Assembly (NCBI RefSeq): GCF_021347895.1
Contig: NC_067123.1
Location: 39,295,571-39,359,570, forward strand
Source: Acanthochromis polyacanthus
Lineage: Eukaryota > Chordata > Actinopteri > Pomacentridae
Length of the DNA: 64,000 nt
Reading direction: 5' to 3'
Shown: piece by piece, positions 41,350 through 54,458 of the stretch
How the letters are laid out: each line of letters starts with the position of its first letter
Position numbering within the stretch: the stretch's first letter is position 1
The notes under the pieces: generated by a model
The model's database searches: none
Told to the model about the DNA's origin: nothing
The model's input: the letters and a program-made list of their open reading frames with translations, nothing else
Position numbers and translations under genes: made by a program

Positions 41350-42235
41350 TCATTTGTCCGGATTTGGAATGAGAGCTCAGGTGCAGAGAATGGACTGGCA
41401 TGCAGCGTGTTAAGTTTAAGAGGCTTTATTGCCAAGGTACAATGTCGAAAAAAGAATTAGCTCGCAGGCGGAAGGCTAACAGGCAAAAACAAGAAGAAAG
41501 TAAGTCTGCACTCTACTGCTACTAGTGGCTGAGAAGACTAACCGGTGACCAGAACTCACGGTGTGTAACACCCAGGCAAGAACTGGGGCTAAACTAAATA
41601 CACAAAAACAAGGCTGGTAAATTAACTGAAAGAGAAGCCTCTGGCTTGTTACTACAAACTCTAGAAGGAGAGATAACGAAACAAAATCAACTTGCTAGGA
41701 ATTAACTTAGCTACAACGAAAGCTTCAAAGAACTCAAAGATGCTCAGACTGGGCTTTGGCTGGAGTGAGAGTCCGGGGAGGGGTTGCAGCGGTGGGGGTC
41801 GATGGTTGTGAACGCTGGACGGAACAATGGAGACGGTAGGTGGCTTTCCAGGTGGCCGTGGAAAGATCCAGGTGAGGAATGGAGGAAGCCCAGATGGAGT
41901 ACGGTAGGTGCAGGTGGAACAGGGACTGTAGCAGAGAAGAGGCCAGAATTACTAGAAGCACACATTAAACTAGACCAATGGCTATAGGCATGAGAGATTG
42001 TTACAGGTGGTTTCACCATCCAGCATGGAGCAACGAGTGGCGTCTGTTCTTGTAGCAGAGGAGGTGAAGCTGATTGGCTGAGACCTCACGTGCTCCAAAT
42101 CCAGCAGCTGATTACAAACGAGCCACAAGGTGCAGACACCTAAAAAGGAAAAAGGGGAGGAGGCAGTAGCCAGAGCTGTCAGCAGCCAGCCTGACATCAT
42201 TACACATAAAAAGCCAAAAAATACACACAAGATCA
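41350..42235. mobile_element. Candidate non-autonomous retroelement-like repeat
   Basis: The segment includes aagaggctttattgccaagg near its left end, G/A-rich middle sequence with gtggccgtggaaagatccag, and gattggctgagacctcacgt near the right. It resembles repeats I have seen in fish gene deserts, but the ends were not defined. The open frames inside (41734-42019) have no known domain. Confidence 0.3.
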
Positions 42236-44329
42236 TGTCAAACTGGGTCTAGAAACTTTTTCCAATTAATATTTAAATGTGTAAAACTATTCAATTTTTA
42301 TTATATTGACATTTTCTATAGTTTTATGATAATTCTTTGGTTCTCTAGCAGCCAGACTATTGATTTCAAATATACTTTTACCCATACTGCTTATCGGGCT
42401 GGTGCTTAACAATGTTCTTATTAGTGCTTTTGGATTGTTATTGTTTGTTTGTTTTGTTCTTTCAGAGAAAAAACAAATCAGATTTTGGGAGGATGACCCC
42501 TGCAGCCCTGATTAGTGGTCCTAGGACTCGTTTTATACCTCGATTACTGCTGAAATTGTATTTTTTTAGTGGCTTACTCCAACTGTATCCCTTTCCATCG
42601 TTGTGAAATCTCATCATCGGCTTTTTCAATTCTTCTGGTAATTTTTTTCCCCATGTGGAGCCATGATGAAGACACGCAGAGAAACAGCTGAGACTGGGAG
42701 GAAGTTCTGGAGTTCAAATGAGCAGACTGGAAATTAAAGGTGTGTTCAGTTTAGTATCACTGAGTTTCTACTTTGGATCCTATATTTTCTAAAGTGAATG
42801 CTTTGGATTGTTGCACCGTTTAACTTAGAAATAATGTAATTACTGAGAGGTGGAATCATTTGACATTTAAGTGATTTTGCACAGAGGTGCACTCACTTCT
42901 GTTTCTCCAGGGAATGATTGAGCCGCCACAGGAGGCTCAAACTGTTTATGGGGGCGACCTTTTATAATTTCGTCTTAAGCTGATGACATTTATAGCGTTT
43001 CCTTTTCATTAGAGAGTGAGTGTAAGAAAAGGAAGACGTGGCGCAAAGGTCAAGAGGCAGATCTGAGTCTGGATGACGGGAGCGGGCGATGAAACCTGCT
43101 GAGATGCCACCACCACAAACACTCCACGCCAGCGTCTCACATCTCCAATAAAGTGGGATTTTGGAGGGTTTATCCTTAAAGTGGGATAAGACACGCAGCT
43201 GAGTGACGCTACACTTACATGCATGATTTGCTGCGATCATCCTGTGGATTTTAACTCAGAACCAGCAGCTCTTTACTTGGGAACAAAGCTCCTCAGCTGC
43301 TCAGGAAATGTTTTAGGTTTCAGGGTTTTTGGGACAAACACAAGTAGAACTGGTTGGTTATTATGAAAACATAATACCACAAAAAGAAACATAATTATCA
43401 TCAGACAAAGCACACGACACGGTGCAGGTTTTAACTGACCAGACGGATGAAAAAACTTCACATCTGAGGTGCAGTGTGACGGTCTGGAGTCCTAAAACAA
43501 ACAAAATATGATAATGGAATGATAACATTTCAGATAAATCTAAATTACAACTGAGTACATGAATATATGATATCTTATCTGTAAGAAAAATACAGCTTTT
43601 TTACAAGCTTTTGCTCAGTTGGCAAAAACTCCCAGCCTTACATGATCAGTTATCTAAATGATTAAACTACCACTCTGTTCTCCTAGAAATAACAAAACAA
43701 AACTGACTGCATCGTGTCCTCTTCAGTATTTCGATATTTATCAGACAAACTAACGCTGCAAGAATGAAGCCAGATGATCTGATCTCCTAACCTTGAGGAT
43801 AACAAATGAAGGAGTGAAAATGAGGGCAGGAGGAGGCTCAGGGAGGAGACCGATCGATGCAGAGCCAGGCGAAGAGAAAGAAGACAGAGAGAGGAGAGGA
43901 AACGTGAACTCTGCTTTCAGGGTAGAAGCTACAAACTCTCACAAACAGCAGTGACACATTGCAATTAAAACAAATGAGCGGATCGTGCTGTTTACCTGCT
44001 ATGTGGCGCCCTCTAGTGCCAACAGGAACAACCTGCTGAACCTCCTCCTTGACCTTTAGGGAAAAAAAATAATAAGACAACATCAGTTTGTGTCTGCTAC
44101 GGTTTTTGTTTTTGGCTTAAACATCTGTTGCATTCACTGACTTTGTTTTCATGTGCAGAGTCACAGGTCAACACATAACTGAGGGACTTTTGAAGTCAGT
44201 TATTTCCCCCAAAACAGCAAAAAATATCAACTATGATACCTGTCAATTATGCTACAAAAACTTCCACGTTATACATAGATATTTTTTAGTTTTACATCTG
44301 GCTCATCTTTTTTGTGTGTGTTTTTACTA

Positions 44330-44410
44330 ACTGTTTGATTTTCTGGGTTTTTCTTGCTCCCGTCACATTTTTATTTCCTGTGGGCTTATTTTTATTTTTT
44401 CACTGTAACA
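44330..44410 (-). repeat. Dispersed repeat fragment (inverted relative of the gapdh intron family)
   Basis: Read on the minus strand it gives cactgtg-like, cccacaggaaataaaaat then gtgacgggagcaagaaaaa, matching the tail module of copies A-C and of 4590-4670. Confidence 0.4.
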
Positions 44411-44881
44411 TAAAGTCTCACAGTAGAGAACTCAGTGTCTTCTGTGCAGTGTGACACATCTGTCTAATAGCAAAATTGTTACACCTGTCAGAATTTAATT
44501 AATTCGTTTTGGCAAACCTTTAAATCAGGCGTGTTACATATAAGTGAGTTTTGATCATTTTTCTCTGTTTTAAAGCTTATATCTGGTTATTTTTCTAACG
44601 GAACAGCGAATCACAGATGATTAGTTCAAGGACCGTCAGACGGTCGGATGATTCTGTTCTTGCAGTTTGTGGCTGATAAATGGTGTCATTTTGCTGATTT
44701 TTAAATGATAACATGCTTTTCAAACCCACCGCCAGGTTTTACGATTCAGAAGGTTGAATTATTGTTTCATTTATTTCTTTATTGTTTTTTGTTAGTGGAA
44801 GCAAACAGGATAAAAAATAATAATAGGATTTAAGCCCAGAACAAAACCAGTCATATGACCCAAGTGTTGGAGTTCAGGTAA

Positions 44882-45425
44882 ATCAGGGGTGTCCAACATG
44901 AGGCCCGTGGTCCAAAAGTGGTCCTCCAGAGGGTCCAATCCGGCCCTCAAAGTGTAAAAATTACAGAGAAGACATTAACTGCAGATTGTAAATTAATAAA
45001 ACTACAAAATTAAATCATTTCTAGACCGTGACAACTTGTTTTGATCATAAAGTGAATTACCATATTGCTCATTGTTCTATTTGTCATTTCGTGTCTCGTT
45101 TTTGTCGTTCTTTTTATTAGCTCGCCTGTGTCATTCATAAATTTCTTTGTCATTTTGTTCTTGACGTTTTGTGTCTCATTTTTGTCTTGTTTTTTGTCTG
45201 ACTTTTGTTGCGTGTCTCAAGTTTTTGTTTCTCATTTTTGTCGTTTTGCGTTTCCTTTTTGTCTCACTTGCATCGCTTTTGTTATTTTTTGTCTCGCTTG
45301 TGTCGTTTGTCCATTTTTTTGTCATTTTGCTTCTTGTTTTTGTCTTTTTGTGTCTCATTTTGGTAATATTTTGTCTTGTTTTTGTTGTTTTTTTGTCTGA
45401 CTTTTGTCATTTTGATCATAACATA
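44882..45425 (+). mobile_element. Dispersed element with internal GTCTCATTTTTGTC tandem repeat
   Basis: The segment starts near aatcaggggtgtccaacatg, then aggcccgtgg and ccaatccggccctc, a head I associate with a common interspersed repeat of fish genomes. From about 45075 to 45415 it becomes a 21-bp-type tandem repeat of gtctcatttttgtcgttttg variants. The same word in the opposite orientation forms the arrays at 49.5-52.0 kb and 56.1-56.9 kb. Confidence 0.55.
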
Positions 45426-46028
45426 AAGTCTTATATCATTTAGTTCTAGGTGACTAAATGTTTTGTTCCTTTGTAGACAATCTGTGATCTGGAAGTTGTA
45501 ATGTGGAAATGATAAATTGAGGCATGGCATTGTTGAAATTGCCCTTATTTTCCTGAAGAAATTTTAGACTGTTCATAATGTTTTGGCAAAAAAAAAAAAA
45601 AAAGTTCCTTAGATGTGTGTTCAGTCTGCCTCTGGAGGCTCTGTATAGAGCCCCTCCTATCCCCTTTGTTTTTATTTCCTTTGTAGGAATGTGTGACATG
45701 AGGCAGCAGCGGCAGGTGAGGGAGATCTTCATCAGTGCAACCAGCAGAAGCAGCAGCAGGTGCTACAGAGCCAATCAGATCCCAACTCTCACCAATGTAT
45801 ACCTGACTCTACTCTTCATTCAACGCCAGATCGAGAATGCAACTATTTGGACTGTCGCCCGTTCATAAAACCCTCAAATCTCTGGGATCATCTGCCTGCA
45901 TGTCGGCTTTCCCCCGTCTGGACGAGTCTACTGGTTACCTCCGACGGTGCACGCCATCTCTGACTGCTAAAGCGCCTGCCTCAGCCCTAACCTGCCGTCA
46001 CCTTCTGCAGACGCACATCCAAGCCTTG

Positions 46029-46046
46029 CCCTAACCCTAACCCTTT
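46029..46046 (+). repeat. Short telomere-like CCCTAA repeat
   Basis: The sequence ccctaaccctaacccttt contains just over two telomere hexamer units. It is too short to call an interstitial telomere. Confidence 0.4.
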
Positions 46047-49000
46047 CAGAATGTAATTTTGTGGGGGGTTTTGCACTGAAATAAAGAGGGGGGAAAATTG
46101 GAGTTGTGGTTATTTATAGGTTATGCTGTAAATTAACTGGAATGGCACACTTGAAATCAAACTTGGCTGAATGTGGCGCCTATATTAAAGTGAGTTTCAC
46201 ACCCCGGAGGTAAAGAAAACACCTGAGGTGGCTCTGTTGACTCATGAAAACCACGAGGTGAAGTTTGAAATGTAATTGATTGTAAATGTGCAATAATAAG
46301 CAGTGTGTTGCACTGAATTAAACTGTGTTAACATGTTTGAACTATTCGAGTATAAAGCTAACTTCTGACTGGGGAAGCCTCCAAAAAAATCCTCACTTTT
46401 TTTTTTAAAGCTGTCAATCATGAAACTGAGCAAACTATTGACTTTCTGGTCTAAATGAACTGTTAGCAAACAGTTGCTTATTTGTACATCCAGATGTTAC
46501 TGCACAGCATGATCATTACTTTGGAGGTGTGTCTTTATCCTCCTGATGACTGCTACTCTAATATTCCTCCTCTTTTTACTCTGTTTTTGGTCTCCACTGC
46601 CTCCTGAGCTGCTAAGTGCTTCACTGTATTCACCAGCTGCAGTCCTAACTGTGTTTGCCTTTTGTTTGCAGGTCATCAGAGGCTTTCTAAACAACACAAT
46701 GAAAGCTGTAAGAGTGAACCAAAAAGGTACATTTTGTTGCATGAAAAGCTGGACAACACCACAAAGCACTTTAGAGATGAGGCGAACAGAAGATTTGGTC
46801 CATCAATAACAGCAATTCCAGTCATGCCAGCCACTGCTAACACAAAAAGACTGGAATAGAACCTTAAAGGAAAAAATCTCTTTCATTCCACCGTGACACA
46901 ATCTCCTGAGGTAACTTTAGATAAACTGCTGCTGTTTACTTGAGGACAAAAGACCAAAACCTGAATTTTCAGAGGCCTCTTTGCTGTTATTTGCTGCCGA
47001 TGACGTTTGAATCTCATCTTCACGAGGACTCTAAAGGCCAAACAAACACGCTTTGTGCAAACACGAAGGGAAAACAACGAAATAACGGCTGCATTCGTGA
47101 TTATCTCATCAAACGGAGTCCTGTGTGACGGCCACCTCGCAGGCCGCCATTTCAACCCACCTTTCCCCCGCAGGATTGGACCATCCGTCTTCATCGCGCT
47201 GCAGCCTCCGCCTCGGCCAGACCGGCTGAATCTAAGAGCTCTGCTGGCAGACGGGGAGCGTGTCGTCCTTGTCTTGTCCTCTGCTACAGGAAAGGGGCCT
47301 CTAATCAGCTCTGCGGAGAGGATGCTGGGATAACTGGCAGGAAACCAGGTGAGGAGAGGTAAATGAGATGGAAGGGATGCTGCTGTGTGGGATTTTTCAT
47401 TCATAATTCATTCAGCCAGTTGTTTATTAGCACACACTGAAAAAAGGGCGCATTTGAATCAGTGTGACATTCAGAAAATTACAGAATGGCATTTAAGGAA
47501 TTGTTTAGTCACATAAACAAGAGCATAATTGACTTTTAAGTAATCTTAAAACTAAAAAAATCCTTCCTGGACAATTAGGGAAGATCGAACTTCTAAACTA
47601 ATGTCAGCTCCCCGTCATCCTTTCTTCTTTCATTAATCTGTCTCTTCACTGACTCATCAACCAGTTTGTTCCTTAATTCTGTCTGACTACACTTCAGCAG
47701 ACGACATTTTTTGAGCTTACGTTATTTAATTCCATCCTGTGCTCATGAATGATTTCAAATGAGCAAAAAAACAGACAGAAAAGCTCCTCATTGTGATGCC
47801 AAAGACGGTTTATTTACACCAGTGCCGGAGAAATTCACGATTCCAACTGAATATGCATAAGTTTTAATAGCTGTACATAATAAGTGGACGCTTTTGGCTT
47901 TTTTGGGAGCTTGTATTTCACATGTTTGTTTGTTTTATCTGTTCTTAAGCCCACTGGGTTTCATACAATATAATGTAGCCTCTAGAGTCTAATACCAGAG
48001 CAGTATTTATGTAGTCTTTATTCATTTCTTGAAAAATAATAATAATACCTACAAAAACTTTAAATATTCTTCTGGTACTCGGGGCTTTGTGACTTGTTTA
48101 AAGAACAGAAGGTTTTAAAAGTTAAATTAAAGACAAAAAAACTAAATTACAAGGTCTCTGCAGTAGAAAGTTGAAAAATATCTTCATTCATGAATTTAAA
48201 GAGTAATTTAGGGTTATTAGTATCTGGTGTATTTCTCATTAGCACTCACTAGCACACCCTTCCTGCAGTTTTCCACCCCCCAAAAAAGAATTTTTACATC
48301 ACATGTTAGTTTGTTTACATGTTTGAGGCTCTTTGATTTTCTAGAAACTTAACAGTTGATGCAACGACAGATTAACCGAAGAGTTTCTAACAGACTCCTG
48401 CAGAGTCTAACTGGCAAAATGACATTAATGTGCAACGCTCTGGTGCTCGACTTTCATCAGGCAAACAATTTGGCACAAAGAGCAGGCATCTTCAACAGGA
48501 AGTGGCTGGAAAGATGCAGCAAACCAACATTCCCCAAAACACTGGAGGAAGGCATGAATTACAAAACATAATCCCACCAAATGACAATTTTTAGTCACAT
48601 ACAGACCATTAAGAGTCATAAATATGTCCCAGAATTATTTAAAATGAACGGGATATAAATGTTTAAAACTGCATTCTCAAAAAACATGTAAATAAATAAA
48701 GCTTCAATTGCAATGTAAAAAATCCACAAAATCCACACATTAAGGAAAGTGAACATCTGATAAATAATATAAATATTAATTTACTCAAGACCCTCCTCAT
48801 TACAACATAGAAACACAGGCATCATCTGAGCCTCCAGAATTCATGCATACGTATATGAACGAACACAATCAATAGAGCAGGTGGAAATGAACCGGGTCAT
48901 GCGTGTCTAGATTCACATGTATGTAAGTAAAAGTTAAAGTCTGTGAAGAACAATCTAGCCATGTAACACGGACACCTTCTGCCAAATGGAACCTATGGCA

Positions 49001-49479
49001 GTGGCAGCTGTGCACAGCGTAATATGAAAATGAATCATTGTTCCGTCCCCCATGTAGGTGAAATAATATCCCATCATACCGTGTCATCAGCTGTGCATCG
49101 GCGCGTGTGATCTGTGTGACGTATGGCCCTGCTGGCTCGCATGTGTTGGCAAGCAGAAAACTAAAACAAAGCATCAACGAGCGTAAAAACACGACACTCT
49201 TATCACACAGCTGGTTTTTACCACGAGGCTCACCGTGACATCTCCTCACTGGGTTTCTGTCGGATCAAACAAGTCGCCTCAATAAAATAGTGAAAAGGTG
49301 CAACAGGATTCACTCTTCAAACATTAGCTCCTACTAGACTGAATGATGAGCTGCTGCTTAGATTGAACGTCTGGCCTCGTATGAATGTTTACACGTGTGC
49401 TTATACATGTGGTCGAGGCTCTTAAACATCATATCACCAATATTTGTTATGCATATGTATGCATACACCCAAAAAGACA

Positions 49480-51975
49480 AAAACGAGACACAAACTAACA
49501 TAAACGACACACAAGACAACAAAAACAAGACACAAACTAACATAAATGACACACAGACAAAAAACAAGACACAAACTAACATAAATGACACACAAAAAGA
49601 CAAAAACAAGACACAAACTAACATAAACGACACACAAAAAGACAAAAACAAGATAAAAACTAACATAAATGACATACAAAATGACAAAACAAGACACAAA
49701 CTAACATAAAGGACACAAAACGACAAAAACAAAACACAAACTAACATAAAGGACACAAAAAGACAAAAACAAAACACAAACTAACATAAATGACACACAA
49801 AAAGACAAAAACAAGACACAAACTAACAAACGACACACAAAAAGACAAAAACAAGACACAAACTAACATAAAGGACACACAAAAAGACAAAAACAAGACA
49901 CAAACTAACAAACGACACACAAAAAGACAAAAACAAGACACAAACTAACATAAAGGACACACAAAAAGACAAAAACAAGACACAAACTAACTTAAATGAC
50001 ACATAAAAAGACAAAAACAAGACACAAACTAACAAACGACACACAAAAAGACAAAAACAAGACACAAACTAACATAAACGAGACACACAAAGACAAAAAC
50101 AAGACGCAAACTAACAAATGACACACAAAAAGACAAAAACAAGACACAAACTAACATAAACGACACACAAGACAACAAAAACAAGACACAAACTAACATA
50201 AATGACACACAGACAAAAACAAGACACAAACTAACATAAATGACACACAAAAAGACAAAAACAAGACACAAACTAACATAAACGACACACAAAAAGACAA
50301 AAACAAGATAAAAACTAACATAAATGACACACAAAATGACAAAACAAGACACAAACTAACATAAAGGACACAAAACGACAAAAACAAAACACAAACTAAC
50401 ATAAAGGACACAAAAAGACAAAAACAAAACACAAACTAACATAAATGACACACAAAAAGACAAAAACAAGACACAAACTAACAAACGACACACAAAAAGA
50501 CAAAAACAAGACACAAACTAACATAAAGGACACACAAAAAGACAAAACAAGACACAAACTAACTTAAATGACACATAAAAAGACAAAACAAGACACAAAC
50601 TAACAAACGACACACAAAAAGACAAAAACAAGACACAAACTAACATAAACGAGACACACAAAGACAAAAACAAGACGCAAACTAACAAATGACACACAAA
50701 AAGACAAAAACAAGACACAAACTAACATAAACGACACACAAAAAGACAAAAACAAGACACAAACTAACTTAAATGACACATAAAAAGACAAAAACAAGAT
50801 AAAAACTAACATAAATGACACACAAAAAGACAAAAACAAGATAAAAACTAACATAAATGACACACAAAATGACAAAACAAGACACAAACTAACATAAAGG
50901 ACACAAAACGACAAAAACAAAACACAAACTAACATAAAGGACACAAAAAGACAAAAACAAGACACAAACTAACATAAACGAGACACACAAAGACAAAAAC
51001 AAGACGCAAACTAACAAATGACACACAAAAAGACAAAAACAAGACACAAACTAACATAAACGACACACAAAAAGACAAAAACAAGACACAAACTAACTTA
51101 AATGACACATAAAAAGACAAAAACAAGACACAAACTAACATAAACGACACACAAAAAGACAAAAACAAGATAAAAACTAACATAAATGACACACAAAATG
51201 ACAAAACAAGACACAAACTAACATAAAGGACACACAAAAAGACAAAAACAAAACACAAACTAACATAAAGGACACAAAATGACAAAACAAGACACAAACT
51301 AACATAAAGGACACAAAACGACAAAAACAAAACACAAACTAACATAAAGGACACAAAAAGACAAAAACAAAACACAAACTAACATAAATGACACACAAAA
51401 AGACAAAAACAAGACACAAACTAACAAACGACACACAAAAAGACAAAAACAAGACACAAACTAACATAAAGGACACACAAAAAGACAAAAACAAGACACA
51501 AACTAACAAACGACACACAAAAAGACAAAACAAGACACAAACTAACATAAAGGACACACAAAAAGACAAAAACAAGACACAAACTAACAAACGACACACA
51601 AAAAGACAAAAACAAGACACAAACTAACATAAAGGACACACAAAAAGACAAAAACAAGACACAAACTAACTTAAATGACACACAAAAAGACAAAAACAAG
51701 ACACAAACTAACAAAGGACACACAAAAAGACAAAAACAAGACACAAACTAACATAAACGAGACACACAAAGACAAAAACAAGACGCAAACTAACAAACGA
51801 CACACAAAAAGACAAAAACAAGACACAAACTAACATAAACAACACACAAAACAACAAAAACAAGACACAAACTAACATAAACAACACGCAAGACGACAAA
51901 AACGAGACATAAAGCAACAAAAATGAGACAAAACAACAAAAACGAGGCACAAAATGAGACACAAATTGACAAAAA
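49480..51975 (-). repeat. 2.5-kb minisatellite of about 42-bp units
   Basis: The plus strand repeats acaaactaacataaacgaca then cacaaaaagacaaaaacaag about 60 times, with length variants of 39-45 bp and a few point variants (aaggacac, aatgacac, gataaaaac). Variant order recurs at larger scale: the block beginning cgacacacaagacaac at 49505 recurs at 50161 (656 bp later), and a shared ggacacaaaacgacaaaaac variant recurs four times. Because most units are multiples of three, the minus strand stays open as Cys/Phe/Leu/Val repeats; these are not genes. Confidence 0.95.
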
Positions 51976-54175
51976 GTGAGTCTTTTTTTTAACTTTTGTA
52001 AATCTTCACCCCTCTCCTCTGTCCCTTTGTCTCGGGTTACCTCATGAACCGGCATGAGCACGTCTGCAGGTCATGTCAGTTTGATGCTCGGCCATATTTA
52101 CTGGAGCCGGAGTCCACAGATGAAGAGTCAAATCAAGCAGAAAATGACACTCTGAGGATTGAACTCATCACCTCTACAGCTGCTCTGAGGCTCTTTGCAA
52201 AGAAATGAAACCTGTGAGGACTTTTGGATGCACATTTGTTATGTACTCTTAGTGTGTGCAAGCTCCTGTTGTTTTTAGATCAGTGCTAAACCTTTGTTCT
52301 TACCGTTTGTCATCCTGTAGCAACTGCTCACACAACAGCTGTACTTCAAAACACCCAAAAGTCTCACGACACCTAAAAACGACCACCTGCTCAGTGATGT
52401 CACTGTTATGGCTCCTCCTCTGCTTGAATAATATAGTTTAGCTTGTGGTAATTATTTATCTATTGGGGCACAATATCAACTGAAATATAACTACATTTTG
52501 AAACAGACAAGACTACAAAATTTGCCGCAAATGCAGGATTCACTGCACTTTGGTTTTGTGCATCAATTCACAAACAAACTGTCATTGATCTGAAGCGAAC
52601 CTGGCGCCCATCTTGGCTGCATTTCAGTAAAAATCAGAAGTAAAATCAACGAACGACTCACATATAAAAGAACTCTCAGTGAAGATGAATCCCGTCTGAT
52701 CTGCAGGTTTCCAAAAGACTTCACATCTTCAGATCTGTTGAAGAAGGAATAACTGGAATGAAGAGAAAAGAAAGACTGGAATAAACAAACAAAACTGGTT
52801 CATGTAGACAGGCGTGACGAAGAATTACCATCAACATCTAACCACCCAATATCATACAAACAGAAGATGGCTGAAGCTCCTCAGTGGCAGCATGATAAGC
52901 CTCTGATCAGACTGCCAGAACTCTCTCTTGTCCAAACATCTTTTTTCCATTCGTGTTGCTCCAAACAGTCGAGGACCTCTGCTGCAGATCAGCTGATCCC
53001 TTCTGAAAAGTTGCCACACAAACATTCTTTTGTATTTTCCTGATCTTCACGTCGCCCGACAACTACTGCCACATCGTTTCCTTTCTGTTGCTCCCAGTGA
53101 GGAGGAGCAGAGCTGATGATGCTCCGTCTGCAGCTTTAATTTCAGAGTCACAGCATCAGTCAGACCAGAGAGCAGCAGGAGGCCTCTCAGCATCACACCG
53201 CTCTGCTGCACACAAACCAGAGGAGAAAGGAGCAGTCTGTGGGAGTACAGCCACGCTTCCACGTCTGCTGTGATGCTGGAAGTACAGCGTGTTTAGAACC
53301 AGCAGAATCACTGCCTGTAAAATGATTTCATCCCATAAAACTAAAAGCTACCTTGGAGAAGCTGTGGCAGACATGAGCTGAAGGTGACGCATGGATCAGT
53401 TAGCATAAAATAAGAAACAAGAAAAGAATGTTTCAGGCGTCAACAGCTGAGAAACTGATCAATCATGGTCGGTTTTTGTTTAATAGGAAAATGTGCAAAT
53501 TTTAATAAAGCAAAGCAACCAAAAACAAACATATGAGTTCCATGTTTGTGTCCCAAACCAATAAGGGAAACAAAATTGTCAACAAACAAAAAAATGTAGT
53601 GTCATTGATTTTTTTTTTCCGATGGTGACACCAGAAGCATTTTTTTCAGTTTAAAATTTCACATAAATTATGGATTATCTGATGATAAACACGATCCTCA
53701 AGTCTCACGTTTCTAGAAATGAGTCACAGCAGCGTCAATTAAGTTAGAAACGAACAAAAACACCGAATCAGTTTGACCAGAAACACCTTAAAAAGGCGAG
53801 GGGAAATGTGGAAGCTGTTTATTAGGTTTCAGGTGAGATGGTTAATCTAATGCTAAAAGGTGAATTCTTCAGAGACAAAGACAGAAAAACCTCCGTCTCC
53901 CTGCAGCCACCAAGTCGTCCTTAAAGGAGATCCATCATACAGCAACATTTCTGTGTTTTACACTTAAACACAAAGAAATATTTACAATTATTAGATGTAG
54001 TCCACTTTGTGCAACCGAATCTCTATTATCCCTGTGAAGACTACAAAGCTAGGATTACGCATCAATTCTTCAGGCTGGGACCTCTTTAATTTGAGAAGGT
54101 TTAAAAAGGGTTATTTGGCTCTGTTTGCATTTTTTAAAATGTATTTTATTCTGAGGTTTCTGTTTTCTTTAATCT

Positions 54176-54458
54176 GAAACAAGACGACATGGTCATCAAC
54201 ATCCCCCGCCACATGTGATGTCTATGAGTCTATATCCAAAATAGTGATAAAGGGCCATAACTCTGTTAAATATTATCGCACAGGTCTCATTTTCGAACTT
54301 GATCAAGGTGTCCATGGTGTGAAGCTACACACGAAATTTCGTAATCCGAGCTGTAATAGTTTCTGAGAAAAGCTGTCCCCTTCATGACAGACGGACGGAC
54401 GGACGGAGGCCAAACCTATATCCCCCTTTTCCACTTCGTGGAGGCGGGGGATAATAAA
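54176..54458 (+). mobile_element. Uninterrupted partial copy of the 3.0-4.4 kb MITE-like element
   Basis: It shares gaaacaagacgacatggtca through ggaggcgggggataataaa with 3597-4387, except that the 508-bp insert is absent and a (ggac)n run is expanded. An inverted motif atcccccgcc / ggcggggga lies near both ends. The left part of the element is missing. Confidence 0.75.

Noticed and set aside
45760..46034. Overlapping frames reading like a LINE tail (RLDESTGYLRRC)
   Set aside because: I could not match it to a specific reverse-transcriptase C-terminus, and the frames are short and overlapping.
46029..46046. CCCTAA repeats as an interstitial telomere
   Set aside because: Only about two and a half units; this can occur by chance.
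49358..52061. Many overlapping minus-strand frames with LVCVLFLSFCVSFM-type repeats, resembling membrane peptides
   Set aside because: They are the translation of the 42-bp minisatellite. Hydrophobicity follows from the T-rich strand. Frames restart at every length variant.
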